Shown: positions 1-5,537 of the stretch, one piece after another
Numbering within the stretch: the stretch's first letter is position 1
How the letters are laid out: every line of letters starts with the position of its first letter
Assembly: GCA_015067385.1 (NCBI GenBank)
Contig: SVMP01000110.1
Span: 1 to 7,199 of the forward strand
Length of the DNA: 7,199 bases
Origin: Oscillospiraceae bacterium
GTDB taxonomy: Bacteria; Bacillota; Clostridia; Oscillospirales; UBA644
Direction: 5' to 3'
Notes under the pieces: generated by a model
The model's input: only the letters and a program-made list of their open reading frames with translations
Databases searched by the model: none
Told to the model about the DNA's origin: nothing
Position numbers and translations under genes: made by a program

Positions 1-254
1 CGGGTGTGAGTTGTCCATGAAGTTGCGATAACAACGCCGTCGAGGTCTTCTTTTTCAAACATTTCTTTATAGTTTAAATAACCTGTAGGACGTTTTCCGC
101 AAGCTTCTTCAACCAACTTCGCTGCTTCATCGATTCTGTCCTGATAAAGATCGCAGACCGCAATGACGTCTGCATTGTCGAATGTTGCAATAAGATGTGC
201 ATGATGGCGTCCTCTGCCGCCGAGACCGACAACGCCTATTTTAGCTTTTTCCAT
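1..254 (-). CDS. Gfo/Idh/MocA-family NAD(P)-dependent oxidoreductase, N-terminal part (cut by window edge)
   Basis: Reading the minus strand from the ATG at 254-252 gives 84 open codons running off the left edge. The start is MEKAKIGVVGLGGRGRHHAH, with an exact dinucleotide-binding GxGxxG (G10, G12, G15) at the first beta-alpha turn of a Rossmann fold. An acidic D35 closes the second strand (AVCDLYQ), which in this family usually favours NAD over NADP. The following stretch (GYLNYKEMFEKEDLDGVVIAT, about residues 58-78, then SWTTHT) matches the usual YxDYxEML...DAVxIATP...H block of Gfo/Idh/MocA proteins. CAGAGG at 269-264 lies 9 nt before the start. The family oxidises or epimerises sugars, inositols and related polyols in the cytosol. 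The substrate cannot be assigned because the C-terminal substrate domain is outside the window. It is divergently transcribed from the URO-D-like/xylB unit, which suggests a shared sugar pathway. Family call is firm; specific function unknown. Confidence 0.9.
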   Translation of the reverse strand, partial: MEKAKIGVVGLGGRGRHHAHLIATFDNADVIAVCDLYQDRIDEAAKLVEEACGKRPTGYLNYKEMFEKEDLDGVVIATSWTTHT

Positions 255-292
255 AAAACAAAACCTCTGTTTCTGATGGTTATTCTGTTTAT

Positions 293-321
293 AATTTAAC
301 ATATTTATCGGTTTTTGTCAA
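293..321 (-). promoter_or_regulatory. Predicted SigA-type promoter for the oxidoreductase gene
   Basis: On the minus strand a perfect -35 TTGACA (321-316) is followed by a 17-nt spacer and a -10 TAAATT (298-293, 4 of 6 consensus). A TGn extended -10 element sits directly upstream. Transcription would start near position 286, giving a leader of about 30 nt that contains the CAGAGG ribosome binding site. Predicted from sequence only. Confidence 0.7.
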
Positions 322-348
322 GTGCGGAAAATATTTAATTGAAAATTA

Positions 349-377
349 TTGACAAAGATTATTTTGTATGTTAAAAT
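349..377 (+). promoter_or_regulatory. Predicted SigA-type promoter for the URO-D-like/xylB/tmk unit
   Basis: A perfect -35 TTGACA (349-354), a 17-nt spacer and -10 TAAAAT (372-377, 5 of 6 consensus) with an upstream TG (369-370) form an extended -10 promoter. Transcription would begin near 384, only about 28 nt before the ATG at 412. The -35 box is 27 bp from the -35 box of the divergent minus-strand promoter, so a regulator bound between them could control both directions. No clear palindromic operator is visible there. Confidence 0.75.
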
Positions 378-395
378 AACAATATATCATTTTTT

Positions 396-401
396 AAGGA
401 G
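396..401 (+). promoter_or_regulatory. Ribosome binding site fixing the URO-D-like start at 412
   Basis: AAGGAG lies 10 nt upstream of the ATG at 412. The same frame is open from a TTG at 349, but that TTG is itself part of the -35 box and would not be in the mRNA. The 412 start is therefore the only one consistent with the promoter and this site. Confidence 0.85.
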
Positions 402-411
402 TATACAGTTT

Positions 412-1476
412 ATGGAACTTACTTCAAGAGAAAGATTTATAAGAACATATAAACATCAGGAAATTGACAGATTGATTATGATGGACAGCCCCTGGGGCGG
501 CACTCTTGCACGTTGGCACGAAGAAGGACTTCCGAAGGATATTCCTTGGGATCAGTATTTCGGTTTTGACCGTGCGGTCGGCTTGGGCGCAGATATTACT
601 CCTCGTTTTGAAAGCAAAGTCATAGAGGAGACCGACAGGTATGTTATTCATACAACAAACTGGGGTGCTACTCTCAAATCGTTCAAACATCTTGATTCTA
701 CCCCCGAATTCCTCGATTTTTTTATTTCCAACCCTGAGAATTGGGAAATTGCGAAAGCAAGAATGACTCCTACCGATGACAGAATCAACTGGGATTGGCT
801 TGAAAAAGAATACCCCAAATATACAGCAAACGGTGATTTCCGCACGCTCGGCTTCTGGTTCGGTTTTGACGTTACACATTCCTGGGCATCCGGTACAGAA
901 AACGTTCTTGTCGGTATGTACGAAGATCCGGAATGGATAAAAGATATGATAGGTCATTATCTTGACATGAGCCTTGCTCTTTACGATAAGGTTCTTGCGA
1001 AGGGTTACAAGTTTGACGGTATCAACTGGCCCGATGATATGGGTTACAAAAACTCCACCTTCTTCTCTCTTGAAATGTACAGAGACATAATTAAACCTTT
1101 CCAGAAAAAAGCTTGTGACTGGGCTCATGAACGCGGAATGTTTGTTGAACTTCATTCCTGCGGCTATGTTGAACCGTTCATTCCCGATTTTATCGAGATC
1201 GGTATCGACTGCCTTAACCCCATTGAAGTTAAAGCAGGCATGGATCCCATAAAACTCAAGAAGCTTTACGGCGATAAGATCGCTTTCCGCGGCGGCATCA
1301 ATGCTGTTCTTTGGTCCGATACAGAGGCGATAACCGCAGAAATGGAAAGAGTTATTCCCGTAATGAAAGAGGGCAGCGGTTACATCTTCTCGTCTGACCA
1401 CTCTATTCCGAACTCGGTAAGCTTTGAAAACTTCAAGGCAATTTCCGATCTTGCACATAAACTTGGTAAATATTAA
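412..1476 (+). CDS. Uroporphyrinogen decarboxylase-like (URO-D/MtaA superfamily) protein, probably a carbohydrate-linked enzyme of unknown reaction
   Basis: The protein has 354 residues, a normal length for this TIM-barrel superfamily (URO-D, MtaA methyltransferases and the MetE C-terminal domain). Seen: N-terminal MELTSRERF, typical of URO-D-like proteins; WPDDMGY at 206-212 followed by SLEMYRDIIKPFQKK, the usual active-site loop and helix; VELHSCGYV at 245-253, with H248-x-C250 at the MtaA/MetE zinc-ligand position; and GYIFSSDHSIPNSVSFENF at 323-341. By eye, the third zinc ligand of MtaA (Cys in PGC) aligns with H330, suggesting a His-Cys-His site. The classical haem-pathway URO-D lacks the HxC pair, and no other haem genes are present. 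Family knowledge: zinc-bearing members activate a thiol for methyl transfer. Inference: because the gene leads a xylB unit and faces a Gfo/Idh oxidoreductase, the substrate may be a sugar or a modified sugar. Methyltransferase activity remains possible, but no corrinoid protein is visible. Superfamily sure, reaction unknown. Confidence 0.9.
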   Translation: MELTSRERFIRTYKHQEIDRLIMMDSPWGGTLARWHEEGLPKDIPWDQYFGFDRAVGLGADITPRFESKVIEETDRYVIHTTNWGATLKSFKHLDSTPEFLDFFISNPENWEIAKARMTPTDDRINWDWLEKEYPKYTANGDFRTLGFWFGFDVTHSWASGTENVLVGMYEDPEWIKDMIGHYLDMSLALYDKVLAKGYKFDGINWPDDMGYKNSTFFSLEMYRDIIKPFQKKACDWAHERGMFVELHSCGYVEPFIPDFIEIGIDCLNPIEVKAGMDPIKLKKLYGDKIAFRGGINAVLWSDTEAITAEMERVIPVMKEGSGYIFSSDHSIPNSVSFENFKAISDLAHKLGKY

Positions 1477-1497
1477 TTGATACAAGGAGCGTAAATC

Positions 1498-3006
1498 ATG
1501 CTTATAGGTACAGATATAGGTACTTCGGGTACCAAAACAGTTCTTTTTGACCTGAACGGTAACGCTGTTGCGTCCGATACTCAGGAATATCCTCTTTATC
1601 AGCCTCAAAACGGTTGGGCTGAACAGGATCCTCAGGATTGGTGGAATGCCGTTGCTGTTTCCATTAAAAATGTTATTGCAAAAAGCGGTGTAAATGCATC
1701 AGAGATCAAGGGTATCGGTCTTTCCGGACAGATGCACGGTCTTGTTATGCTTGATAAGGACGATAAGGTCCTTCGCCGTTCCATTATCTGGTGCGACCAG
1801 AGAACACAGAAGGAATGCGACGAGATCACTTCTGTTGTCGGCAAAGAAAAACTCATTGAAATAACTGCTAATCCTGCTCTTACAGGCTTTACTGCGTCCA
1901 AACTCCGTTGGGTAATGAACAACGAGCCCGATGTCTTTGCAAAATGCACTAAGGTAATGCTTCCGAAAGACTATATTCGTTACATGCTTACTGGCGAATT
2001 TGCAACCGAGGTTTCCGATGCTTCCGGTATGCAGTTTATGGATATCAAAAACCGTTGCTGGTCGAAAGAACTTCTCGATATTCTCGGAATCGATATCGGT
2101 CTTCTTCCGAAAATGTACGAAAGCTATGAGATCAGTGGTAAAGTTAATAAATATGCTTCCGAGCTTACCGGTCTTTGCGTAGGTACACCTGTTGCAGGCG
2201 GTGCAGGCGACCAGGCAGCTTGCGCTGTAGGTAACGGCATTGTTAAGAGCGGTGTTGTTTCTTCTACTATCGGTACATCCGGCGTTGTTTTCGCTCATGC
2301 CGAAAAACCTGCGATCGATCCGCTGGGCAGAGTTCATACGTTCTGTCACGCTGTACCCGGTGCATGGCATATGATGGGCGTTACTCAGGCTGCAGGTCTT
2401 TCTCTTAAATGGTTCAGAGACAATTTCTGCGCAGAAGAAATGGCAGAAGCTGAAAAACAGGGTATCGATCCGTATATCATTATGGATAAAATGGCTGAAG
2501 ATACAGGCATTTCCGCTCATAACCTCATTTATCTTCCCTATCTTATGGGCGAAAGAACTCCGCATCTCGACGCTGACTGCCGCGGTGTATTCTTCGGTCT
2601 TTCCGCTATTCACACTAAAGCTGATATGATCCGCGCTATACTCGAAGGCGTTTGCTATTCTCTTACCGACTGCATGGATATTATTCGTGAAATGGGTGTT
2701 GACGCTTCTGCTGTAAGAGTTTCGGGCGGCGGCGGTAAATCTCCTCTCTGGAGACAGATGCAGGCAGATATGTTTGACTGCGGCGTTCAGGTCCTTTCCT
2801 CTTCCGAAGGCGGCGCTCTCGGTGTTGCTCTTCTTGCAGGCGTTGGCACAGGCGTTTGGTCTTCTGTTCCCGAAGCTTGCGATGCTACAATTAAAGTTAA
2901 GAAAACATACGATCCCATCGCCGACAATGCAAAAGTTTACGCTAAAAATCACGTTCTTTACAAACAGCTTTATACTTCTCTTAAAGACTGCTTCAAGATG
3001 ATATAA
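1498..3006 (+). CDS. xylB: Xylulokinase (FGGY carbohydrate kinase)
   Basis: This cytosolic kinase phosphorylates D-xylulose with ATP to D-xylulose 5-phosphate, the entry point to the pentose phosphate pathway. The 502-residue protein matches XylB along its length. The N-terminal phosphate motif DIGTSGTK is at 6-13. GIGLSGQMHG (72-81) carries the Met79-His80 pair that contacts xylulose in E. coli XylB. SEQDP/AEQDP-type and LPKDY blocks follow. AGGAGDQAACAVG (233-245) holds the likely catalytic base D238. IGTSGVVF (258-265), FLPYL-like YLPYLMGERTPH (345-356), and the C-terminal ATP-binding SGGGGKSPLWRQM (409-421) complete the set. AAGGAG at 1484-1489 is 8 nt before the ATG, and the gene starts 21 nt after the URO-D-like stop, so the two are almost certainly co-transcribed. 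No xylose isomerase is in the window. A related ketose substrate cannot be fully excluded, but the MH pair and overall match favour D-xylulose. Confidence 0.95.
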   Translation: MLIGTDIGTSGTKTVLFDLNGNAVASDTQEYPLYQPQNGWAEQDPQDWWNAVAVSIKNVIAKSGVNASEIKGIGLSGQMHGLVMLDKDDKVLRRSIIWCDQRTQKECDEITSVVGKEKLIEITANPALTGFTASKLRWVMNNEPDVFAKCTKVMLPKDYIRYMLTGEFATEVSDASGMQFMDIKNRCWSKELLDILGIDIGLLPKMYESYEISGKVNKYASELTGLCVGTPVAGGAGDQAACAVGNGIVKSGVVSSTIGTSGVVFAHAEKPAIDPLGRVHTFCHAVPGAWHMMGVTQAAGLSLKWFRDNFCAEEMAEAEKQGIDPYIIMDKMAEDTGISAHNLIYLPYLMGERTPHLDADCRGVFFGLSAIHTKADMIRAILEGVCYSLTDCMDIIREMGVDASAVRVSGGGGKSPLWRQMQADMFDCGVQVLSSSEGGALGVALLAGVGTGVWSSVPEACDATIKVKKTYDPIADNAKVYAKNHVLYKQLYTSLKDCFKMI

Positions 3007-3007
3007 C

Positions 3008-3643
3008 ATGAGTGAAAACAGTATTTCACGAGGACGTTTTATAGTTTTTGAAGGACTTGACGGTTCGGGTAAATCAACGCAGATGAATCTTCTTTGCGAA
3101 CGTCTTCAGCGTGAAGGCAGAAAGGTATATCGAACCGCAGAACCTACGGAATTGACAACGGGAGGTCTCATCAGAGATGCTCTTGCAGGTAATTACGTCC
3201 GTACCCCCGAAGAACTTTCCGCCCTTTTCCTTTCAGACAGAATAGCTCACAATGTTAATTCTCAAAACGGAATAATCAAGCTTTTGAATGACGGTTATGA
3301 TGTCGTTTGTGATCGCTATTATTATTCGTCATTTGCCTATCAGGGAATGGACAGCGATCTTGATTGGGTCATGGCTATGAACGTAAACTGTCCGACTGTA
3401 ACAAAACCGGATGTTTGCTTCTTTATTGATGTTCCGTCTGATGTTTGCAAGGGCAGGGTCGATAAAAGAGGGGCTTTCCTTGAAATATTCGAGAGAGAAG
3501 AGGGGACTCTTGCCCGTATAAGAAAAAAATACTTAGAAGTTTTTGAAAGACTTAAGGATGATAATATAATTATTATCGAATCTGTCGGCGCTCCGGAAGA
3601 AGTTGCCGAAAAGGTCTATGCAAAAGTTCCTGAAGTTAAATAA
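3008..3643 (+). CDS. tmk: Thymidylate (dTMP) kinase, archaeal-like form
   Basis: Tmk phosphorylates dTMP to dTDP, an essential cytosolic step in making dTTP. The 211-residue protein has the P-loop EGLDGSGKST (15-24, K22), EPTELTTGGLIRDAL (45-59) for dTMP binding, the base-binding DRY at 102-104 (CDRYYYSSFAYQG), and a lid region at about 150-170. It departs from the common bacterial form. TREPGGT is replaced by TAEPTEL. The lid (KRGAFLEIFEREEG) with the following LARIRKKYLEVFE resembles archaeal-type Tmk (R..LE.FE...L..VR..Y) more than E. coli Tmk. The gene begins 1 nt after the xylB stop and has no strong Shine-Dalgarno of its own, so translation is probably coupled to xylB. Another deoxynucleotide kinase is a minor alternative. 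Finding tmk inside a sugar-kinase unit is unusual. Confidence 0.92.
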   Translation: MSENSISRGRFIVFEGLDGSGKSTQMNLLCERLQREGRKVYRTAEPTELTTGGLIRDALAGNYVRTPEELSALFLSDRIAHNVNSQNGIIKLLNDGYDVVCDRYYYSSFAYQGMDSDLDWVMAMNVNCPTVTKPDVCFFIDVPSDVCKGRVDKRGAFLEIFEREEGTLARIRKKYLEVFERLKDDNIIIIESVGAPEEVAEKVYAKVPEVK

Positions 3644-3653
3644 TGGAGTTCAT

Positions 3654-3923
3654 ATGGAAACGATGACAGATATTTATTCCGGTCTGTCCGGAACTGCAAG
3701 GGCAGACTGTTGGAAATGCTTCCGTCAGCTTTCAATGGCTGTTATCTACGAGAAAAAGGGTGTTTTGTTTGAACATTCTGCAGAACTTAAAAGTTTTGCT
3801 TCCGCCTTCAATACTGCAAGCGGAACAGATCATTTTGATGTTTCTGCTTCCGATGAGGAATTTCTCTCTCTTCTTATCGATGAACTTGAAGAAATAAAAA
3901 GCAGAGGTCGTGTCTGCGACTGA
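3654..3923 (+). CDS. Hypothetical 89-aa protein
   Basis: I do not recognise a family. The ATG at 3654 is preceded by GGAG (3645-3648, 5 nt spacing, slightly short), and the gene begins 10 nt after the tmk stop. A second in-frame ATG at 3663 gives a protein three residues shorter with better spacing. The product is soluble-looking, with no signal peptide or membrane segment, and contains a WKCFRQL stretch with two cysteines near the N-terminus. Its C-terminal third is acidic and probably helical (SDEEFLSLLIDELEEIKSR), which suits a small partner or regulator. Base and codon use resemble its neighbours, and it sits between a tight operon and a strong terminator. Both points favour a real gene. 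It could be partnered with Tmk, or be a lineage-specific protein carried along in the unit. Confidence 0.65.
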   Translation: METMTDIYSGLSGTARADCWKCFRQLSMAVIYEKKGVLFEHSAELKSFASAFNTASGTDHFDVSASDEEFLSLLIDELEEIKSRGRVCD

Positions 3924-3928
3924 CCGCA

Positions 3929-3974
3929 TCGCCGTGTTTGCCACAAAAAAGTGGCAGATGCGGCGAATTTTTTT
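3929..3974 (+). terminator. Strong intrinsic terminator ending the URO-D-like/xylB/tmk/89-aa unit
   Basis: Positions 3929-3944 pair with 3951-3966 as an uninterrupted 16-bp stem, with three G-U wobbles in the middle and GC-rich blocks at each end, around a six-A loop (3945-3950). Seven T residues (3968-3974) follow one base after the stem. It starts 5 nt past the stop of the 89-aa gene and directly precedes the next promoter, so it cleanly separates two transcription units. Confidence 0.92.
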
Positions 3975-3985
3975 ATCCGAAGATA

Positions 3986-4014
3986 TTGACAAAATTGACA
4001 GATTTGTATATAAT
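3986..4014 (+). promoter_or_regulatory. Perfect-consensus SigA promoter for the metallophosphoesterase/nth/alpha-mannosidase unit
   Basis: TTGACA (3986-3991), a 17-nt spacer and TATAAT (4009-4014) match the consensus at all 12 positions with ideal spacing, predicting high constitutive transcription from about 4020-4021. A second TTGACA lies 9 bp on (3995-4000). It has no -10 box at the right distance, so it is either chance or part of a 9-bp direct repeat that a regulator could bind. Confidence 0.88.
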
Positions 4015-4048
4015 ATAAAGATGAAAACGTGTTTATTTTTTCAGAAAC

Positions 4049-4053
4049 GGAGG
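4049..4053 (+). promoter_or_regulatory. Ribosome binding site favouring the metallophosphoesterase start at 4063
   Basis: GGAGG lies 9 nt upstream of the ATG at 4063, an optimal arrangement. A second in-frame ATG at 4021 has no Shine-Dalgarno and coincides with the predicted transcription start, so it could only be used as a leaderless start. Confidence 0.8.
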
Positions 4054-4062
4054 TTGACAAAA

Positions 4063-4887
4063 ATGCTTCCTTTTGTCGTTATAACAGCATTTTTGCTGAT
4101 TGCCGTTGTTGTCTATATCCTTTCTGTTCCAAGAGCATTTACCGTTCGAAAGTATACGGTAAAGACAGATAAGTTTTCGGGACATGTAAAAACCGTTCAC
4201 ATATCGGATCTTCATAATGTTATGTGGGGTGACGGTCAACGTGAGCTGCTTGAAAAGATCGATGAATATTCTCCCGATATTGCCTTTTTTACAGGTGATA
4301 TAGCAGACGAATATTCTGATATTTCGCCTGCCGTCCTTATGTTGAAAGAAATGCAGAAGCGCTGTCAATGCTTTTATGTTGCAGGCAATCATGAAAGAAA
4401 ACTTTCAGATCCATCGTATTTTAAGGATACGGTCCGTTCTCTCAACATTTCCGTTCTTGAAGCTGATAAAGAGCAGATAACCGTTAACGGTTGCGATATT
4501 ACGGTTTGCGGTATCGATGACCCTCGTTTTTACTCAACCGAAGAAGATTATTCTGATGAATGGATCTCCGATGTTGAAAAATGTGCGAAAGGCAATACGG
4601 ATTTTACTGTTTTTCTTTCACACAGACCGGAAAAGGCGGAGTTTTACGCCGAAAACGGATTTGATCTTGTACTTTGCGGACATGCTCACGGCGGTCAGAT
4701 ACGTATACCGGGGATATTTAACGGAATTTATGCTCCTCATCAGGGACTTTTTCCGAAATATGCAGGCGGACGTTACGATTTTGAAAAAACGACCGTTATT
4801 GTCAGCAGAGGACTGAAAAAAAATTGGCTGCCTCGAACGTTTAATCCGCCCGAACTCGTTTTTATTGATATAATTGGTGAACAATGA
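4063..4887 (+). CDS. Membrane-anchored calcineurin-like metallophosphoesterase (YkuE/YaeI-type)
   Basis: The 274-residue protein starts with one hydrophobic membrane segment (about 2-21, PFVVITAFLLIAVVVYIL), then a dimetal phosphoesterase domain. All classical motifs are seen in order: SDLH (48-51; D49, H51), TGDIAD (77-82; G78, D79), GNHE (108-111), SHRP (186-189; H187) and GHAHGGQ (206-212; H207, H209). The GHAHGGQ ending and the length match the YkuE/YaeI group. Family knowledge: such proteins hydrolyse phosphomonoesters or diesters at the membrane, and some relatives cleave UDP-diacylglucosamine or other lipid-linked substrates. The actual substrate here is unknown. The start at 4063 is chosen for its GGAGG. 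A 14-residue longer form from 4021 would add a basic KRRLTK stretch before the membrane helix. First gene of the second unit; its stop overlaps the nth start. Confidence 0.9.
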   Translation: MLPFVVITAFLLIAVVVYILSVPRAFTVRKYTVKTDKFSGHVKTVHISDLHNVMWGDGQRELLEKIDEYSPDIAFFTGDIADEYSDISPAVLMLKEMQKRCQCFYVAGNHERKLSDPSYFKDTVRSLNISVLEADKEQITVNGCDITVCGIDDPRFYSTEEDYSDEWISDVEKCAKGNTDFTVFLSHRPEKAEFYAENGFDLVLCGHAHGGQIRIPGIFNGIYAPHQGLFPKYAGGRYDFEKTTVIVSRGLKKNWLPRTFNPPELVFIDIIGEQ

Positions 4888-5519
4888 AATTGTTAACGAA
4901 AAAAGAAAAACTTGAAATACATAAGCTTTTGCTTGAACTGTATCCGCACAGACGCTGTGCACTCGAATATTCTACTCCGTTCGAACTTCTTGTTGCCTCT
5001 CGTCTTTCGGCGCAATGTACGGACGTGAGGGTCAATATCGTTACGGAAGAGCTGTTTAAAAAATACAGTAAGCCGGAAGATTTTGCAGAGCTTTCCGTAA
5101 AACAGTTGGAACCGATGATACGTTCGTGCGGTCTCGGAAATACGAAGGCAAGAGATATAATTGCCGCTTCGAAAAAGGTAATTGAACTTGGCGGTATCCC
5201 CGATACGATGGACGGAATGTTGTCTATTCCTGGAATAGGCAGAAAGATCGCCAATCTTCTTCTCGGTGAGATTTTCGAACAGCCCGGTGTCATAATAGTT
5301 GATACACATTGCATCCGTCTTGCAAACAGAATGGGCTTTGTTTCCGAGAAAGACCCTAAAAAGATCGAAACGGAGCTTCGCAAAGTCATACCTCCCGATG
5401 AAAGTCTTGATTTTTGTCACGCCATAGTTTTTCACGGCAGACAGGTATGCTCGGCAAGAAATCCCGATTGTGAAAATTGTCGCTTGAGCGGATTATGTAA
5501 AAAATATATACCAGAATGA
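4884..5519 (+). CDS. nth: Endonuclease III, DNA glycosylase/AP lyase
   Basis: Nth removes oxidised pyrimidines from DNA and cleaves the resulting abasic site, the first step of base excision repair. At 211 residues it has the usual length. Seen: LSAQCTD (41-47, LSAQATD in E. coli); the helix-hairpin-helix SIPGIGRKIAN (114-124) with catalytic Lys K121; VDTH (139-142) with catalytic Asp D140; and the C-terminal 4Fe-4S cluster C189-x6-C196-x2-C199-x5-C205. All key residues are present, so it should be active. The ATG overlaps the metallophosphoesterase stop (ATGA) and only a weak GGTGA precedes it, pointing to translational coupling. MutY is ruled out by the catalytic Lys and the absence of a C-terminal NUDIX-like domain. 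Confidence 0.96.
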   Translation: MKLLTKKEKLEIHKLLLELYPHRRCALEYSTPFELLVASRLSAQCTDVRVNIVTEELFKKYSKPEDFAELSVKQLEPMIRSCGLGNTKARDIIAASKKVIELGGIPDTMDGMLSIPGIGRKIANLLLGEIFEQPGVIIVDTHCIRLANRMGFVSEKDPKKIETELRKVIPPDESLDFCHAIVFHGRQVCSARNPDCENCRLSGLCKKYIPE

Positions 5520-5537
5520 TAAAAGGAGACGACCGAT

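Noticed and set aside
326..350. Imperfect direct repeat GAAAATATT / GAAAATTATT between the divergent promoters
   Set aside because: AT-rich and imperfect, so it is likely by chance and not enough to call an operator.
349..411. N-terminal extension of the URO-D-like protein from a TTG at 349
   Set aside because: The TTG is part of the -35 box, so it would not be transcribed; AAGGAG and family-like sequence begin at the 412 ATG.
424..1608. Long open frame on the minus strand opposite the URO-D-like gene and the start of xylB
   Set aside because: It is a shadow of the real gene: the coding strand rarely uses TTA, CTA and TCA codons, so the opposite strand lacks stops. It has no recognisable motifs and its protein is low-quality, Cys/Phe-rich sequence.
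1699..3009. Long open frame on the minus strand opposite xylB
   Set aside because: Same codon-bias shadow effect; xylB on the plus strand has full motif support over the entire length.
3643..3666. Seven-codon ORF (ATG at 3643 overlapping the tmk stop, TGA ending at 3666)
   Set aside because: No dedicated ribosome binding site and too short to judge; the GGAG within it serves the 89-aa gene. Kept only as a possible coupling element.
3910..4062. Metallophosphoesterase extension from a GTG at 3910
   Set aside because: It would read through the terminator hairpin and the promoter, and the upstream translated stretch shows no family similarity.
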